A stretch of DNA of 64,000 bases from Sinohyriopsis cumingii (lineage: Eukaryota; Mollusca; Bivalvia; Unionida; Unionidae), in the NCBI GenBank assembly GCA_028554795.2, contig CM068824.1:163550130-163614129 (forward strand). Reading direction: 5' to 3'. Positions within the stretch are counted from its first letter, which is position 1, and each line of letters begins with the position of its first letter. The notes below the pieces were generated by a model. That model did not search any database and was not told the DNA's origin. It was given only the letters and a program-made list of their open reading frames with translations. Positions 22,597-31,599 of this stretch are shown in pieces. Both the position numbers and the translations under genes were made by a program.

Positions 22597-25500
22597 CATG
22601 ACCGAGACTGTTATCGATTCTGTCCACGGTAAATTGGCGAGCGTCTTTATCCGAATAACGCCAGCGCATTACACAATTACAACTCGCGCAGTGATTATTC
22701 TGTTGTTGTCGTAACGCAATTATTAATTCGGCATCAATATCAAAACGCCGCTGTTTTTTTTTATCCTGTTGGCGGTAACCCGAGAGTTTTCTATCAATGA
22801 CGCTTGCATCGATAATGTCGTTGTCGTTGGTGACTCCGTCACTGACTTCGTCAACAACAATTCTTCGAAGCTGATTTATTCTCCGTACTCGGGACACTGC
22901 AAGATAGACTAGATTCGACCATTCGATGCGATTATCAACCATCCAAACAATTGTGTCCGTGATGGTTAGTCCCTGCGAGGAATGTATTGTTGTTGCGTAT
23001 CCTAGCGTCCACGGGGATTTATCAGCACGTAGCGCGTCCTCGACGACACCGATATCAACGAGCACGATATCATTCAGCACGAGAATTTGTTTTTTTGTCC
23101 CCGACGCTGTCGGGGCTGGAATTTCAACTTCAATGTTCTGCCGCCGTGTGTCCGCGGGTCTATAACATAACGGCACTGGACGCGTTGGAAACTTTTCCTT
23201 ATGCAACGCAAACAACTTCCGCTGAAGTGTGTCTCTGACTATCTTTCTACTCGCTACAATCAAATCGTTTGGTCTCCATGTTTCCCAGAATTCATTTAAC
23301 GGCGTTTCCGGAATCACCTCGCGAATTATTTCACATTGAATTTTATCAGGCTGTAATCTGATTAGTTTTTTAACCTCACGCAGTTGTTCATCAAGTGCTC
23401 GATAATCAGTATCGGTTTCTTCATAATAGTCTACGAACCCGCTCAACCAATCATGTGGACCCTCGCCGACAAATGGTGGTGGTTGGCCATGGTCCCCACA
23501 CATGATTACCGCTGTATTCGCGCGCAGCAACCACTCAAGAAACATTTGTAAAGTATCTAACGAAACAGTACATATCTCATCCCAGATGATAATGTCGGGA
23601 ATAAATTTTTCACCCATTCGATCAGGAGTCCACTCACCGCCGCTGTATCGAAAAAAGCTGTGATAAGTAACGGCGTCAACATTTCGTTGTTTTATCTCTC
23701 GCGCTAGTCTATGGGTCGGTGTAAGCACGATTATACTTGCCCGCGTTCGAAATAATTCAATTGCCCGAGTCGTCTTTCCCGACCCGCCACAGCCGCTTAA
23801 ATAAACTGTTTTGTGTCTACAAATTGGATCAGAACACGATGGTGCATTAGACCATTCTGACAATTTATCACCGCGTAAGTAGTTGTTCTCAACGGTGACA
23901 TCTGCTGACGGGGAATAATCGCGTCGTATTTCGTTTTTAATTCTCCATGTACCCCAACTCTCGTCCGGACTAGTAAACTCGGCTAAGTTTCCCTTATACG
24001 CTACGTCAACATAAAACGAATCAACGGCTACTCTAACCGCGGTGTCGGGGAATCTATTTATCATCGAGAATAAATTAATAGCGGCGTAACCCAGCATAGA
24101 CGCCCTCAAATGCGGGTATGCCGGGCTGTCTCCATCGCTGTAGGTAACAACTGTACCCAACCTTGTTCCATTGGACAAGAAAGCTGTTTTGCAGTTCACG
24201 TATCTATTTTTTGCCACTGCGTCCTTGATTACGAAATCATATTCTGCGTCATCTATAATCAGCCGTGAGCAATATCGTTTGTAGTCGTGGTTTTTTCCAC
24301 CTTGTGTGAACTTACCAATTATTCTTCTACCGAGATCTTTTGCCTCGCGGTTTCGTTGGTTGAATATCCTCCTGGACCATTCGATGATATATTCCTCGTC
24401 GGCATCAACGTGTTTTCTGGACTCGTCAATTATGCTATCTAGACGCTCCGGTTCTGGTAACCAGACTTCAGTCTGCGCCCGGTATGATATAATCGCGTCA
24501 CTGACAATCAACGATACAAGCATTTTACAATCAATCATATACCGTAGCAGCGCTATTGGCAACCACTTCTTTTCAGCCATGTGTCTACCGATCCAAATAT
24601 AGCAACAGCGATGGAGTCCTGCCGCGAATTCAAATGATACTATGCGAGCGAATCCGGTTAAATCAAAATCAGGCAGTGGTCCATTAATAGCAACACGAGT
24701 CATTTCATGACTGGGGTGTCCAAATCGTCTAAAGTACTCAGCGGCGGATCCATACCCGAGAAAACTCGCTGGATAACAGGCAACCATATCAACCGAGATC
24801 ATAGCGTCGCGGCTGTATTCAGTGTTCCATAGTCCACCGTGATAGTATTCCAAACAACTGGATTGTACATCCGGCAGAAATTCCTTGCGCGTTGGTTTCC
24901 ACGCATTTTTCCTTGCTGCAACATGAGCTACAACCGATGGAATCGTAAAACAATTTGTTAGCAGTTGTTCATCATGCTCTTCAAATTCCATGGCGGTTTT
25001 TTTCATCCTGTTGTGAAATGCTTCAGTGCGATATAATTCGCCGTTTGGTCTTACAAACTGATCAAAGGTATCCGCATCGTTTTCAGCGCTGCGAAGTAAC
25101 CACACTGATACAGGGTCGTTTTTACACAAGTAGGCAATAGCATCAAATAGTTTCCTCTCCGCGAGAAAACCATCCCTGGAGAATTCTTCTCCTAAAAATT
25201 CTTCGGGTATATACTTTACTGTTCTATCCCGTGGAAATATTGTGATCGCGGGCGTCCATGCGTGTTCGTTATGATCAATAATTTTGATTGGGGCTCCCTT
25301 CGATTTATACTTCGATTCGTATAATACTTCACCGGTTATCGTTGTAACGGTTATTGGAAATCTCAGCGATGTTTCTAATCTCGCTATGTCGCTGATGGTT
25401 GCTCCACGCTCTTTTACGGTTAGTTCCCACTGGTTGATTTTGCTACGTCGTAAATCAGTCAATTTGTTTCCTCGACATGCATTTGTAAAATGCTCTATTA

Positions 25501-26032
25501 TTCGTTCTGCTACACAATTTATCCCCGTTGACTGTTTCATCGGTTTCAGTTTTCCGATATCAGGTTTCTTATTTAACGGGTATATTCCATAAACAACTGC
25601 TGTTTCAGGATACGCTCGTTCATAGTATGGTCTGTCAATTCCGGTTAACAACCCCGGCTTGGAGTCGCGGCTGACAGTGACTGTTTTCTTGTAGCTGAAA
25701 ACTGGTTCAAATTTATCACGTATGATCCAATCGCCTGATTCCACCCGGACAATGAATTTTACTCTGAAGAAATACCTTTTACCGTCAAGTTGTGATATTA
25801 TCATTGCTGCGCGGTTGTCGTTCATGGTAGCATCAACAACACCATCAATTCGAAATGTTGACCAACTATGAGATGCACCATCACGTTTGAATTCATTGAT
25901 ACAATCGCGTATTTTATTCAACAGGGTTTTATCGTTTATTAACGCTTTTGGTGTGTCCTTGAGGACTCTATCGAGATTGAACTTAATATTTTTCCAGGGC
26001 TTAATTACTACTAATCTCTCAAACTCATCCAT
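22538..26032 (-). CDS. family B DNA polymerase - SF1 helicase - HNH nuclease fusion
   Basis: 1164 residues, one uninterrupted frame. Residues 1-400 are not recognised; I see no clear 3'-5' exonuclease motifs. The polymerase motifs follow: A, SVDMVACYP (413-421); B-like, LGRRIIGKFTQGG (567-579); C-like, VAVDSFYVD (668-676), a variant of the usual DTDS. A superfamily 1 helicase domain comes next: Walker A GCGGSGKTT (747-755), Ia TPTHRLAREI (771-780), DEAD-like WDEI (817-820), III GDHGQPPPF (846-854), and V/VI text HSSQGLT (1017-1023) and VYLAVSRVRR (1042-1051). The C-terminus has an HNH-type zinc site: C1115, C1118, DRID (1137-1140), NNVRLTC (1148-1154), CNRR (1157-1160). Expected to copy the element, probably protein-primed, and unwind it. 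The nuclease role is unknown. It diverges from the gene at 26072 across 39 bp. Confidence 0.93.
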   Translation of the reverse strand: MDEFERLVVIKPWKNIKFNLDRVLKDTPKALINDKTLLNKIRDCINEFKRDGASHSWSTFRIDGVVDATMNDNRAAMIISQLDGKRYFFRVKFIVRVESGDWIIRDKFEPVFSYKKTVTVSRDSKPGLLTGIDRPYYERAYPETAVVYGIYPLNKKPDIGKLKPMKQSTGINCVAERIIEHFTNACRGNKLTDLRRSKINQWELTVKERGATISDIARLETSLRFPITVTTITGEVLYESKYKSKGAPIKIIDHNEHAWTPAITIFPRDRTVKYIPEEFLGEEFSRDGFLAERKLFDAIAYLCKNDPVSVWLLRSAENDADTFDQFVRPNGELYRTEAFHNRMKKTAMEFEEHDEQLLTNCFTIPSVVAHVAARKNAWKPTRKEFLPDVQSSCLEYYHGGLWNTEYSRDAMISVDMVACYPASFLGYGSAAEYFRRFGHPSHEMTRVAINGPLPDFDLTGFARIVSFEFAAGLHRCCYIWIGRHMAEKKWLPIALLRYMIDCKMLVSLIVSDAIISYRAQTEVWLPEPERLDSIIDESRKHVDADEEYIIEWSRRIFNQRNREAKDLGRRIIGKFTQGGKNHDYKRYCSRLIIDDAEYDFVIKDAVAKNRYVNCKTAFLSNGTRLGTVVTYSDGDSPAYPHLRASMLGYAAINLFSMINRFPDTAVRVAVDSFYVDVAYKGNLAEFTSPDESWGTWRIKNEIRRDYSPSADVTVENNYLRGDKLSEWSNAPSCSDPICRHKTVYLSGCGGSGKTTRAIELFRTRASIIVLTPTHRLAREIKQRNVDAVTYHSFFRYSGGEWTPDRMGEKFIPDIIIWDEICTVSLDTLQMFLEWLLRANTAVIMCGDHGQPPPFVGEGPHDWLSGFVDYYEETDTDYRALDEQLREVKKLIRLQPDKIQCEIIREVIPETPLNEFWETWRPNDLIVASRKIVRDTLQRKLFALHKEKFPTRPVPLCYRPADTRRQNIEVEIPAPTASGTKKQILVLNDIVLVDIGVVEDALRADKSPWTLGYATTIHSSQGLTITDTIVWMVDNRIEWSNLVYLAVSRVRRINQLRRIVVDEVSDGVTNDNDIIDASVIDRKLSGYRQQDKKKQRRFDIDAELIIALRQQQNNHCASCNCVMRWRYSDKDARQFTVDRIDNSLGHVKNNVRLTCLECNRRNGAC

Positions 26033-26071
26033 ATAATTAAAACAAGTATTTAAATAAAAGAATATAGTATA
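26033..26071. promoter_or_regulatory. divergent AT-rich intergenic promoter region
   Basis: Only 39 bp separate the start codons of the polymerase fusion (-) and the cysteine-rich gene (+). The spacer is almost pure A/T (TATTTAAATAAAAGAATATA), so any core promoter for both must lie here or inside the genes. Confidence 0.4.
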
Positions 26072-26395
26072 ATGAATAAATGCAAATGGTTGATGATTGG
26101 GTCGACAACCGCGTGCAATAAATCATGTAGAGGTGAATTCTGCGGGTATCATTTACAAAGCGTTCGTAATGGTTCTCTTGGCCCCCTCCCGTGCTTGGTT
26201 TGCCACGTTGGTGTAAGAGGAAAATCGCAGTTGTGTATTAATTGTGGCGGAAAGCGATACAGGGAACTAAAACGCTATTACGATAAACGAATAAAAAACG
26301 CCGTCATTGACCCCACCGCCGACTTCGTCATCAAAACCCCCCAAGACTACATTGAAAGGTTTATAATTAAACCAAATAATGAATTAGACAAGTAG
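26072..26395 (+). CDS. small cysteine-rich, probably zinc-binding protein
   Basis: 107 residues, no family recognised. Two likely metal sites: C15, C19, C24 and H27 (CNKSCRGEFCGYH), and CLVC (41-44) with CINC (55-58). The C-terminal half is basic and then helical (KRYRELKRYYDKRIK). Its position opposite the polymerase start suggests an early nucleic-acid-binding or regulatory role; this is inference from composition and place only. It ends 13 bp before the HNH gene. Confidence 0.7.
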   Translation: MNKCKWLMIGSTTACNKSCRGEFCGYHLQSVRNGSLGPLPCLVCHVGVRGKSQLCINCGGKRYRELKRYYDKRIKNAVIDPTADFVIKTPQDYIERFIIKPNNELDK

Positions 26396-26408
26396 TATTA
26401 TTATACAA

Positions 26409-26939
26409 ATGGACCAAGAATTTCAGCCGCATCCCGTGCTCGTTAATTACGAGGCATCTCGCGACGGTATTGTTAGAAATTGTAGACTGAAGAAGCCGGT
26501 TGGATGGAAAAATAATCACGGATACTTGATGTTTGGTGCCGGAAAGAAGAAGTATTATGTTCATAGGGTGGTATTTGAAGCATTCAACGGATTAATCGAG
26601 GACGGTCTCGTTATTGATCATATTGATGGATGTCCTCAAAATAACAGACTGTGTAATCTGCAAGCCATCTCTCAGAGTGAAAATAGTAAAAAAGGCCAAA
26701 CTGGTAAATGCTCAAAAAAAGCAAAAAGCGTAAAATCATTTGATACAACAACTCACGAGGAAAAAATATTTCAGTCGATGAATGAGGCAGGAAAATATTT
26801 CGATATTTGTAGAGCCTCAATACAATTTGTTGCAGAACGAGTATATCAAACAGCGATCTCAAAAAAGACGGGTCACAGAATTCGATTTTCATATATAACA
26901 TCAAAGGGAGATAACTCGTTTTGTGATAGCGTCGCATGA
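26409..26939 (+). CDS. HNH homing-endonuclease-like protein with NUMOD module
   Basis: 176 residues. It has the HNH_3-type core VHRVVFEAFNG (51-61), VIDHIDG (68-74) and NNRLCNLQAIS (78-88): histidine, acidic/histidine pair and asparagine in the expected order. An N-terminal NUMOD4-like strand set (11-50) precedes it, and a C-terminal NUMOD1-like DNA-binding helix-turn-helix follows (about 118-160, SMNEAGKYFDICRASIQFVA). Such proteins are usually free-standing homing nucleases of phages and large DNA viruses and can serve as selfish genes inside a viral genome. Here it stands between early genes and the control-like region. Intact; no intron or intein is visible around it. Confidence 0.88.
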   Translation: MDQEFQPHPVLVNYEASRDGIVRNCRLKKPVGWKNNHGYLMFGAGKKKYYVHRVVFEAFNGLIEDGLVIDHIDGCPQNNRLCNLQAISQSENSKKGQTGKCSKKAKSVKSFDTTTHEEKIFQSMNEAGKYFDICRASIQFVAERVYQTAISKKTGHRIRFSYITSKGDNSFCDSVA

Positions 26940-27565
26940 CAAGAGTTACGTCCCTTGAAGTCCAATTAATGTTGCGATTAATTAATCATTTTACGATGAA
27001 AACTAATGAAATACACGCTGTTATCTAACAGCTGTATTCTTTTTTTTAATGTTTTATTTGAGTATTTGGTTTCATTTAAATGCCGTGAAACACCATTAAT
27101 AAGTATTTAAGGGTTTAACGATTCAAGGGAATTCAAATTAACACACACCTTGTGACTGACGCCGCTGTATTAGTCACTTTATATATAAGATGACTCGTTA
27201 TAAGCCTGGGGCTTTCGAAAGCCAATTCAACTAATCAAAACTAACCCACGCTCTTGACCCGGGCGTGTGGTTGTCTTTTGTTCACAATCATGCAACCGGG
27301 TTAATTTAATTGGGTTGCTTTTGATTGGTTGAATTGGCCGTAGAGTTCCGCCCCGCCGTTTTATGTTTGTGCTGTCTTGTGCCGTCCCATCATCCATCAA
27401 TCATTTCATTGTAAATATATTCATCCTTAATTAAGTACATGTAGTGATGTCCCCCCAAGCATATCTTCTGGGCGGTCTACGATGACGTTTGTCACCCTAG
27501 GCCTCCCTCCCGGAGATGTATGTTTTGGTGTTCCAAGATGTGAATGTCCTTAATTAAGTATATGT

Positions 27566-27739
27566 ATATGCCTGTAATCTGCCACAACACTCGAGTGGAG
27601 ATTTACGGCATTGTACTGTCCATGTATGCCTCTAATCTGCCACAACACTCGAGTGGAGATTTACGGCATTGTACTGTCCATGTATGCCTGTAATCTGCCA
27701 CAACACTCGAGTGGAGATTTACGGCATTGTACTGTCCAT
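27566..27739. repeat. three 58-bp repeats with internal hairpin
   Basis: Three almost identical units; each contains CTGCCACAACACTCGAGTGG and GGCATTGTACTGTCCAT. Within a unit, AATCT/AGATT, CCAC/GTGG and the CTCGAG core form an interrupted hairpin. They could be binding sites for a replication or transcription protein. Confidence 0.85.
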
Positions 27740-27748
27740 ACAAAAAAC

Positions 27749-27766
27749 GGGGTCAAAAATGACCCC
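27749..27766. promoter_or_regulatory. perfect short hairpin before the late genes
   Basis: GGGGTCA and TGACCCC separated by AAAA, followed by a run of A/T-only text up to the next start codon. It may be an operator, a terminator for anything read from the left, or part of a promoter. Confidence 0.4.
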
Positions 27767-27841
27767 CAATAATTTTATTAAATTTTAACTTAAATTTTAT
27801 TAAAATTTTTGATATTAGAAATAAGATGTTTTATAAGAATA

Positions 27842-28222
27842 ATGAATATCGAAGACATCAATAATATATTAGCCGAGATTTCAAAATTAAAAAATCAAGG
27901 AATTGAATTATCTGATGGTCTCGACAGTGAAAAAATATTATCCGATTATGAGATTATTAACGAACAGTCGAAACGGGGGCGTTTTACCCTGGCCCGCGAG
28001 TACTTTTTTATAAAACGATTACAACATACGATCAATGAAAACTTGTACCACAATGACGCAAATGCATTCATTGGACTATTTACTGCCGTTGAAATAATAC
28101 GAAAAAAACTCGGACGTGTTTATGAACGACGCCGGGAGATTTCTAGTGAGATCAAAAACATTAGAAGGATTATAGACGAAAACTCCGTGGAGCCCCCGAT
28201 GGTACACTCGGCGGAAAATTAG
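27842..28222 (+). CDS. hypothetical helical protein, first of the late block
   Basis: 126 residues from the ATG at 27842 (MNIEDINNILAEISKL). No family recognised. Predicted largely helical, alternating charged and hydrophobic residues (LAREYFFIKRLQHTINENL, VEIIRKKLGRVYERRREI). No signal peptide or membrane span. It is followed after 24 bp by the next + strand gene, so it is probably part of the structural block. The upstream in-frame codons are AT-rich leader and not counted. Confidence 0.6.
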   Translation: MNIEDINNILAEISKLKNQGIELSDGLDSEKILSDYEIINEQSKRGRFTLAREYFFIKRLQHTINENLYHNDANAFIGLFTAVEIIRKKLGRVYERRREISSEIKNIRRIIDENSVEPPMVHSAEN

Positions 28223-28246
28223 AAAATTGCGGATCAATTTACAATA

Positions 28247-29191
28247 ATGGTAGGTGAATCACTTACTACTCGGCTAGCCAGAGAGCGGCTAGCAGCGCTT
28301 ATAAAGTTTATACCGTTACGAGATAGAGTGAGAGAGAAACTTCAAACGCGACAACAAATGCAAACTGATTTTGCTGTTGGAAGTGAACAGTTATTTGCCC
28401 CGGTAACTAAAGCGACTAAGGACGTTACGGCGGCAACTGTACCCGTTCTTGGTGCGCTTGAAAAGATAGCGGCAGAGACAAAACAAACAAAAAGGTCTTT
28501 AGAAACACTCCCTGCAAAAATAGCGGCTGCTACAACACGGAGGCCACCACCACTCGCTATAACCGAACCACAAGAACCTTATGTTACAATGGCCGACGAA
28601 GAAGAACTAGGCGCTACTGCGAAAGAACCAGAAGAAGAAATACCAGAAGAAGAAATACCAGAAGAAGAAATACCGGAAGAAAAAGAGGGGAATATACCCC
28701 GTATTGTACTCAAGAAGAGCACAATAGATCAAATTAGAGGCTTCAGCAACAGGGAAGAATTAATTAATTTTGCTGCCAACAATTTTGCTAAGAGCATACG
28801 AGATAAGAAGCATATCAATAGCGGTTACGAGAAAAATATAAAGTCGTTAAAGGACTGGGCAAGAATAGTGTATTTAGCAAGTAAACATAAAGATGCATTA
28901 CCACATCGTAGTAAATCTGATTACGACACATTTCACAAGGAAGTTAAGAGTATAACACCAAAAAAAGGAAAAGGATACCCTGTTGGTAAAGAATCCTACG
29001 GCGTTACCTGCCCTAATAGTGTTCTCAGTGATATATCACGGCTAGAGGTACTAATTGGAGGAAAACGAGCCGGAAATAACTCTACGGAAATAATCAATGA
29101 GGCCGCTGATATTTGCAAGCGGTTATTTGCAGGCGGTATTATGGACATTAATGCATATCGAACGCTCATAGACGAACTCGTGGATGATTAA
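28247..29191 (+). CDS. hypothetical structural-block protein with acidic repeat
   Basis: 314 residues. The N-terminus is helical; the middle is an acidic low-complexity hinge with IPEEE repeated (about residues 128-146); the C-terminal half is globular (IDQIRGFSNREELINFAANN through SYGVTCPNSVLSDIS). It ends in a segment (LIGGKRAGNNSTEIINEA, then CKRLFAGGIMDINAYRTLID) resembling C-termini that I have seen in uncharacterised proteins encoded beside Polinton capsid genes. Function unknown; a scaffold or DNA-organising role would fit. Preceded by AATTTACAATAATG, a leader shared with other late genes. The partial copy at 37862 lacks its first 11 codons. Confidence 0.75.
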   Translation: MVGESLTTRLARERLAALIKFIPLRDRVREKLQTRQQMQTDFAVGSEQLFAPVTKATKDVTAATVPVLGALEKIAAETKQTKRSLETLPAKIAAATTRRPPPLAITEPQEPYVTMADEEELGATAKEPEEEIPEEEIPEEEIPEEKEGNIPRIVLKKSTIDQIRGFSNREELINFAANNFAKSIRDKKHINSGYEKNIKSLKDWARIVYLASKHKDALPHRSKSDYDTFHKEVKSITPKKGKGYPVGKESYGVTCPNSVLSDISRLEVLIGGKRAGNNSTEIINEAADICKRLFAGGIMDINAYRTLIDELVDD

Positions 29192-29610
29192 AAAAATTAT
29201 AAAATTATAAAATTATAAAATTATCGTTTTTTGTTAATTTTTAACCGTTTTTTGACTGTTTTTGACCGTTTTTAGTCATTTTTGGTCGTTTTTTGACTGT
29301 TTTTGGCCATTTTTTGAGGGCAGAAACCCAAGGAAATCATTTAGAGAAAATCGATGTTTTTCTGAAAAATCGAGAAAAAAACGACTATAGGCAACAAAAA
29401 ACGACCAAAAATGACTAGAAATCAAGAAAAAACCAGAAAAAAACCAGATTTTTATCGAGGGCAAAAACCCAAGGAAATTTTGATAAAATTTATTCCGGTT
29501 TTTGATTCGGTGGGGGGAGGTGATCACAATCACTGGTGATTACAATCACTGGTGATCACAATCACTGGTGATCACAATCACTAATTGGAAAACTAGTGTT
29601 TTTAATAAGG
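29192..29610. promoter_or_regulatory. non-coding control-like segment with iterons and imperfect palindrome
   Basis: After four AAAATTAT repeats comes a T-rich arm (29222-29318, repeated GTTTTTGAC and GTTTTTGGCC text) and a complementary A-rich arm (about 29370-29450, ACGACCAAAAATGAC), which could form a long imperfect hairpin. GGGCARAAACCCAAGGAAAT occurs twice (about 29319 and 29459). Four 16-bp iterons follow. The same segment is present in the second copy (38774-39192). The minus-strand frame over it is low complexity and not a gene. Confidence 0.55.
29520..29583. repeat. four 16-bp palindromic iterons
   Basis: Four head-to-tail copies of GTGATCACAATCACTG (copy 2 has GTGATTAC; copy 4 ends CACTA). 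Each unit is an inverted repeat, GTGAT facing ATCAC, the shape of a dimeric-protein binding site. The array ends 27 bp before the start codon at 29611, so it may regulate that transcript or act in replication. Confidence 0.85.
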
Positions 29611-30117
29611 ATGATCATACACTACAACCATGATAAACCAGTACTCGTCTACGTGGTAAACTCGCGATTGCCTGTTTACCGCGCGTACTATGGAGATGGT
29701 CTCGGTAGCACCATTGCGGGGTTATTTACAAGAATGGCTCCAAAAGTAGCGCCGTTAGCCAAACAATTAGGAATGAAGGCTATTGATGTTATTCGTGATA
29801 AGGGAATCAGCGCTATTGGAGATGTTGCCGGAAAGGCGCTTTCAGCCGCGCGGGACAAACTAATGTCATTGGTGAAATCCAAGAGATTTTCAAAAAGAAA
29901 ACAGAAACCACCGGTAATGCCATCAACGACAGTGATGCCTGCGAATGTCAGTAAAGTAATAAATAACGCCGTGGAAGAAAAATTAGAGTCATTGGCGACG
30001 ACTCAGTCGTTGGCGACGACTCCGTCGTTGGCGACTTCGCCATCCGCCGATGCGGCAACCAACGCGCTCATGAACGCGATAGCGGGAAGTGGTCTACGAC
30101 GAAAAAATCGCAATTGA
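29611..30117 (+). CDS. basic virion-type protein, function unassigned
   Basis: 168 residues from ATG 29611 (MIIHYNHDKPVLVYVVNS). It has a short strand-rich N-terminus, then glycine-rich YGDGLGSTIAGLF, an amphipathic helical stretch (residues about 45-85), a very basic patch (KSKRFSKRKQK) and a low-complexity tail with SLATT repeated three times. The glycine motif followed by an amphipathic helix recalls small membrane-active or core proteins processed by adenain-like proteases, such as adenovirus pVI, but I cannot show homology. It sits between the iterons and the capsid gene, whose start follows within 11 bp. Confidence 0.6.
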   Translation: MIIHYNHDKPVLVYVVNSRLPVYRAYYGDGLGSTIAGLFTRMAPKVAPLAKQLGMKAIDVIRDKGISAIGDVAGKALSAARDKLMSLVKSKRFSKRKQKPPVMPSTTVMPANVSKVINNAVEEKLESLATTQSLATTPSLATSPSADAATNALMNAIAGSGLRRKNRN

Positions 30118-30127
30118 AAACACCAAC

Positions 30128-31570
30128 ATGATAAATAATAAAATGTTTGCGCGTACCGCTGATCCCGCGTTTGATATGGATGCCCCAGTGCGCAGGGATG
30201 ATTCTGTCCGTGATTATCAATATTATTCTTATTATGCAGCGCAACCTGACCTACGATCGCGAATTGAACTTCAAGTCCAAGATACCAGTAAATACTTTCT
30301 GCCGTGTGAAGCGTTTATCGAAATCGAGGGAGAACTCGTGACAAATGCCGCCGATAATGCACCATACGCAGATGACCATCGTGTTCGAGTTGGCTTCGTC
30401 AACAACGGTATCATGGCGTTATTTGAGAGCGCCAGATATCTTATTGACGGGCGAGAAATTGAATCAATAGAACGCGAGGTTGATGTTGCAACGACGATAA
30501 TTGGGTTGGCGAGATACTCGGATGATTATACAAGATCGGCGGGCCCATCTATAATGTTCGCAAAGGACTCCACCGATAACGCTGACCATCTTCAGTACGT
30601 TAACGTGCTGGTGGAAAGAGATACCGCAACTGACCCACAGGCTGAAGCAGCCAATCCAGACCGCAGAGCAAGACCAGGCGCTAATTTCACTGTTATAAAA
30701 AGCACCAACAATGATTACAATCTAGGATTCGCAACACGAGTAGGGATGTTGCAAGGACCACGCCGACAGTTTTCATGCGCGATTCCACTCCATCACATAT
30801 TTGGATTCTGCAGAAATGTCAGGAAGGTTATCTATGGGGCTAAGCATACAATCGCGCTGACGCGAAGGGGCGATGATAACAATGCAATATGGCATGCTGC
30901 TGGCGTCGCTGCCGGTAAAGTCATTTTAACTAAAATGGCATTGTGGATGCCGGTGCTGACTCCATCAGTTACCACGGAAGCACGATTGTTAGCATTTATG
31001 GAACAGGGAGGGAAATCGTTGTTGAGTTGGCTAGCGGTAACAACTGATGCTAAAGAGGATAACGTCGCCGATACGTTTACATGGCACCTAGCATCAAAAC
31101 AGGGTGTTTCAGCCCCGCGTCATATATTCATAGCGCTACAGAATAGGGAACGATTGGGTAGTCAAGAACGCAGCCATATGATATTTGATCAATTAGGAGT
31201 CAGGGATGTTTCGCTGAGAATAAACGGACAACAGGAACCATCCGAGGATATACAGCTTAATTACGGCGACAACCATATCGCACGTGTGTACCATCGATTG
31301 CTGTCGTATATGGGCCGTGATCAAAACGTCGACACTGGTTTGCAAATATCACAACTTGATTTTAAAAACCTGTATCCGATTTATTACTTTTCGCTGGAAC
31401 ATCTTGATTTAACGAGACAGTCCGTCGTTGATATACACTTCCGAGCTCGTATAGCCCCGGGTGGTGTTAATTATAGAGCGGTTGCTGTCATTCTCAGCGA
31501 TAAATCAATGCTGTTGGAAGGTGTTGGTGGACGAATGAGAATCGTTGATGCACCAGTGGAAAACATGTAA
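30128..31570 (+). CDS. double jelly-roll major capsid protein (hexon-like)
   Basis: 480 residues from the ATG at 30128; a second ATG at 30143 (MFARTADPAFD) is possible. It builds the capsid shell as trimers. It shows the pattern of Polinton/adintovirus major capsid proteins: an N-terminal strand set (YFLPCEAFIEIEGEL), FESARYLIDGREIE, the characteristic PLHHIFGFCRNVRKVIYGAK segment at the junction of the two barrels, and a C-terminal barrel ending YRAVAVILSDK. Its length is in the expected range (about 450-600). No break. Codons upstream of 30128 in the same frame lack an ATG and overlap the previous gene. The intergenic AATTGAAAACA motif precedes it. Confidence 0.93.
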   Translation: MINNKMFARTADPAFDMDAPVRRDDSVRDYQYYSYYAAQPDLRSRIELQVQDTSKYFLPCEAFIEIEGELVTNAADNAPYADDHRVRVGFVNNGIMALFESARYLIDGREIESIEREVDVATTIIGLARYSDDYTRSAGPSIMFAKDSTDNADHLQYVNVLVERDTATDPQAEAANPDRRARPGANFTVIKSTNNDYNLGFATRVGMLQGPRRQFSCAIPLHHIFGFCRNVRKVIYGAKHTIALTRRGDDNNAIWHAAGVAAGKVILTKMALWMPVLTPSVTTEARLLAFMEQGGKSLLSWLAVTTDAKEDNVADTFTWHLASKQGVSAPRHIFIALQNRERLGSQERSHMIFDQLGVRDVSLRINGQQEPSEDIQLNYGDNHIARVYHRLLSYMGRDQNVDTGLQISQLDFKNLYPIYYFSLEHLDLTRQSVVDIHFRARIAPGGVNYRAVAVILSDKSMLLEGVGGRMRIVDAPVENM

Positions 31571-31599
31571 TTGAAAACATAAACGCGTTTACAATAAAA

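Larger units (their letters stand above)
26940..27841. promoter_or_regulatory. 0.9-kb non-coding region between early and late genes
   Basis: No gene. It holds a TATA-like TTATATATAAGA (27179-27190), an inverted ACCCACGCTCTTGACCCGGG/CGTGTGG region near 27243-27272, a triple 58-bp repeat (27566-27739), a perfect 7-bp-stem hairpin (27749-27766) and a very AT-rich tail. The position, between replication genes and the rightward structural block, suits a late promoter or an origin. Function is inference. Confidence 0.5.

Noticed and set aside
29276..29533. 85-codon minus-strand frame between late genes (also at 38858-39115)
   Set aside because: Low complexity, made by the T-rich/A-rich arms and iterons; phenylalanine-rich and without domain.
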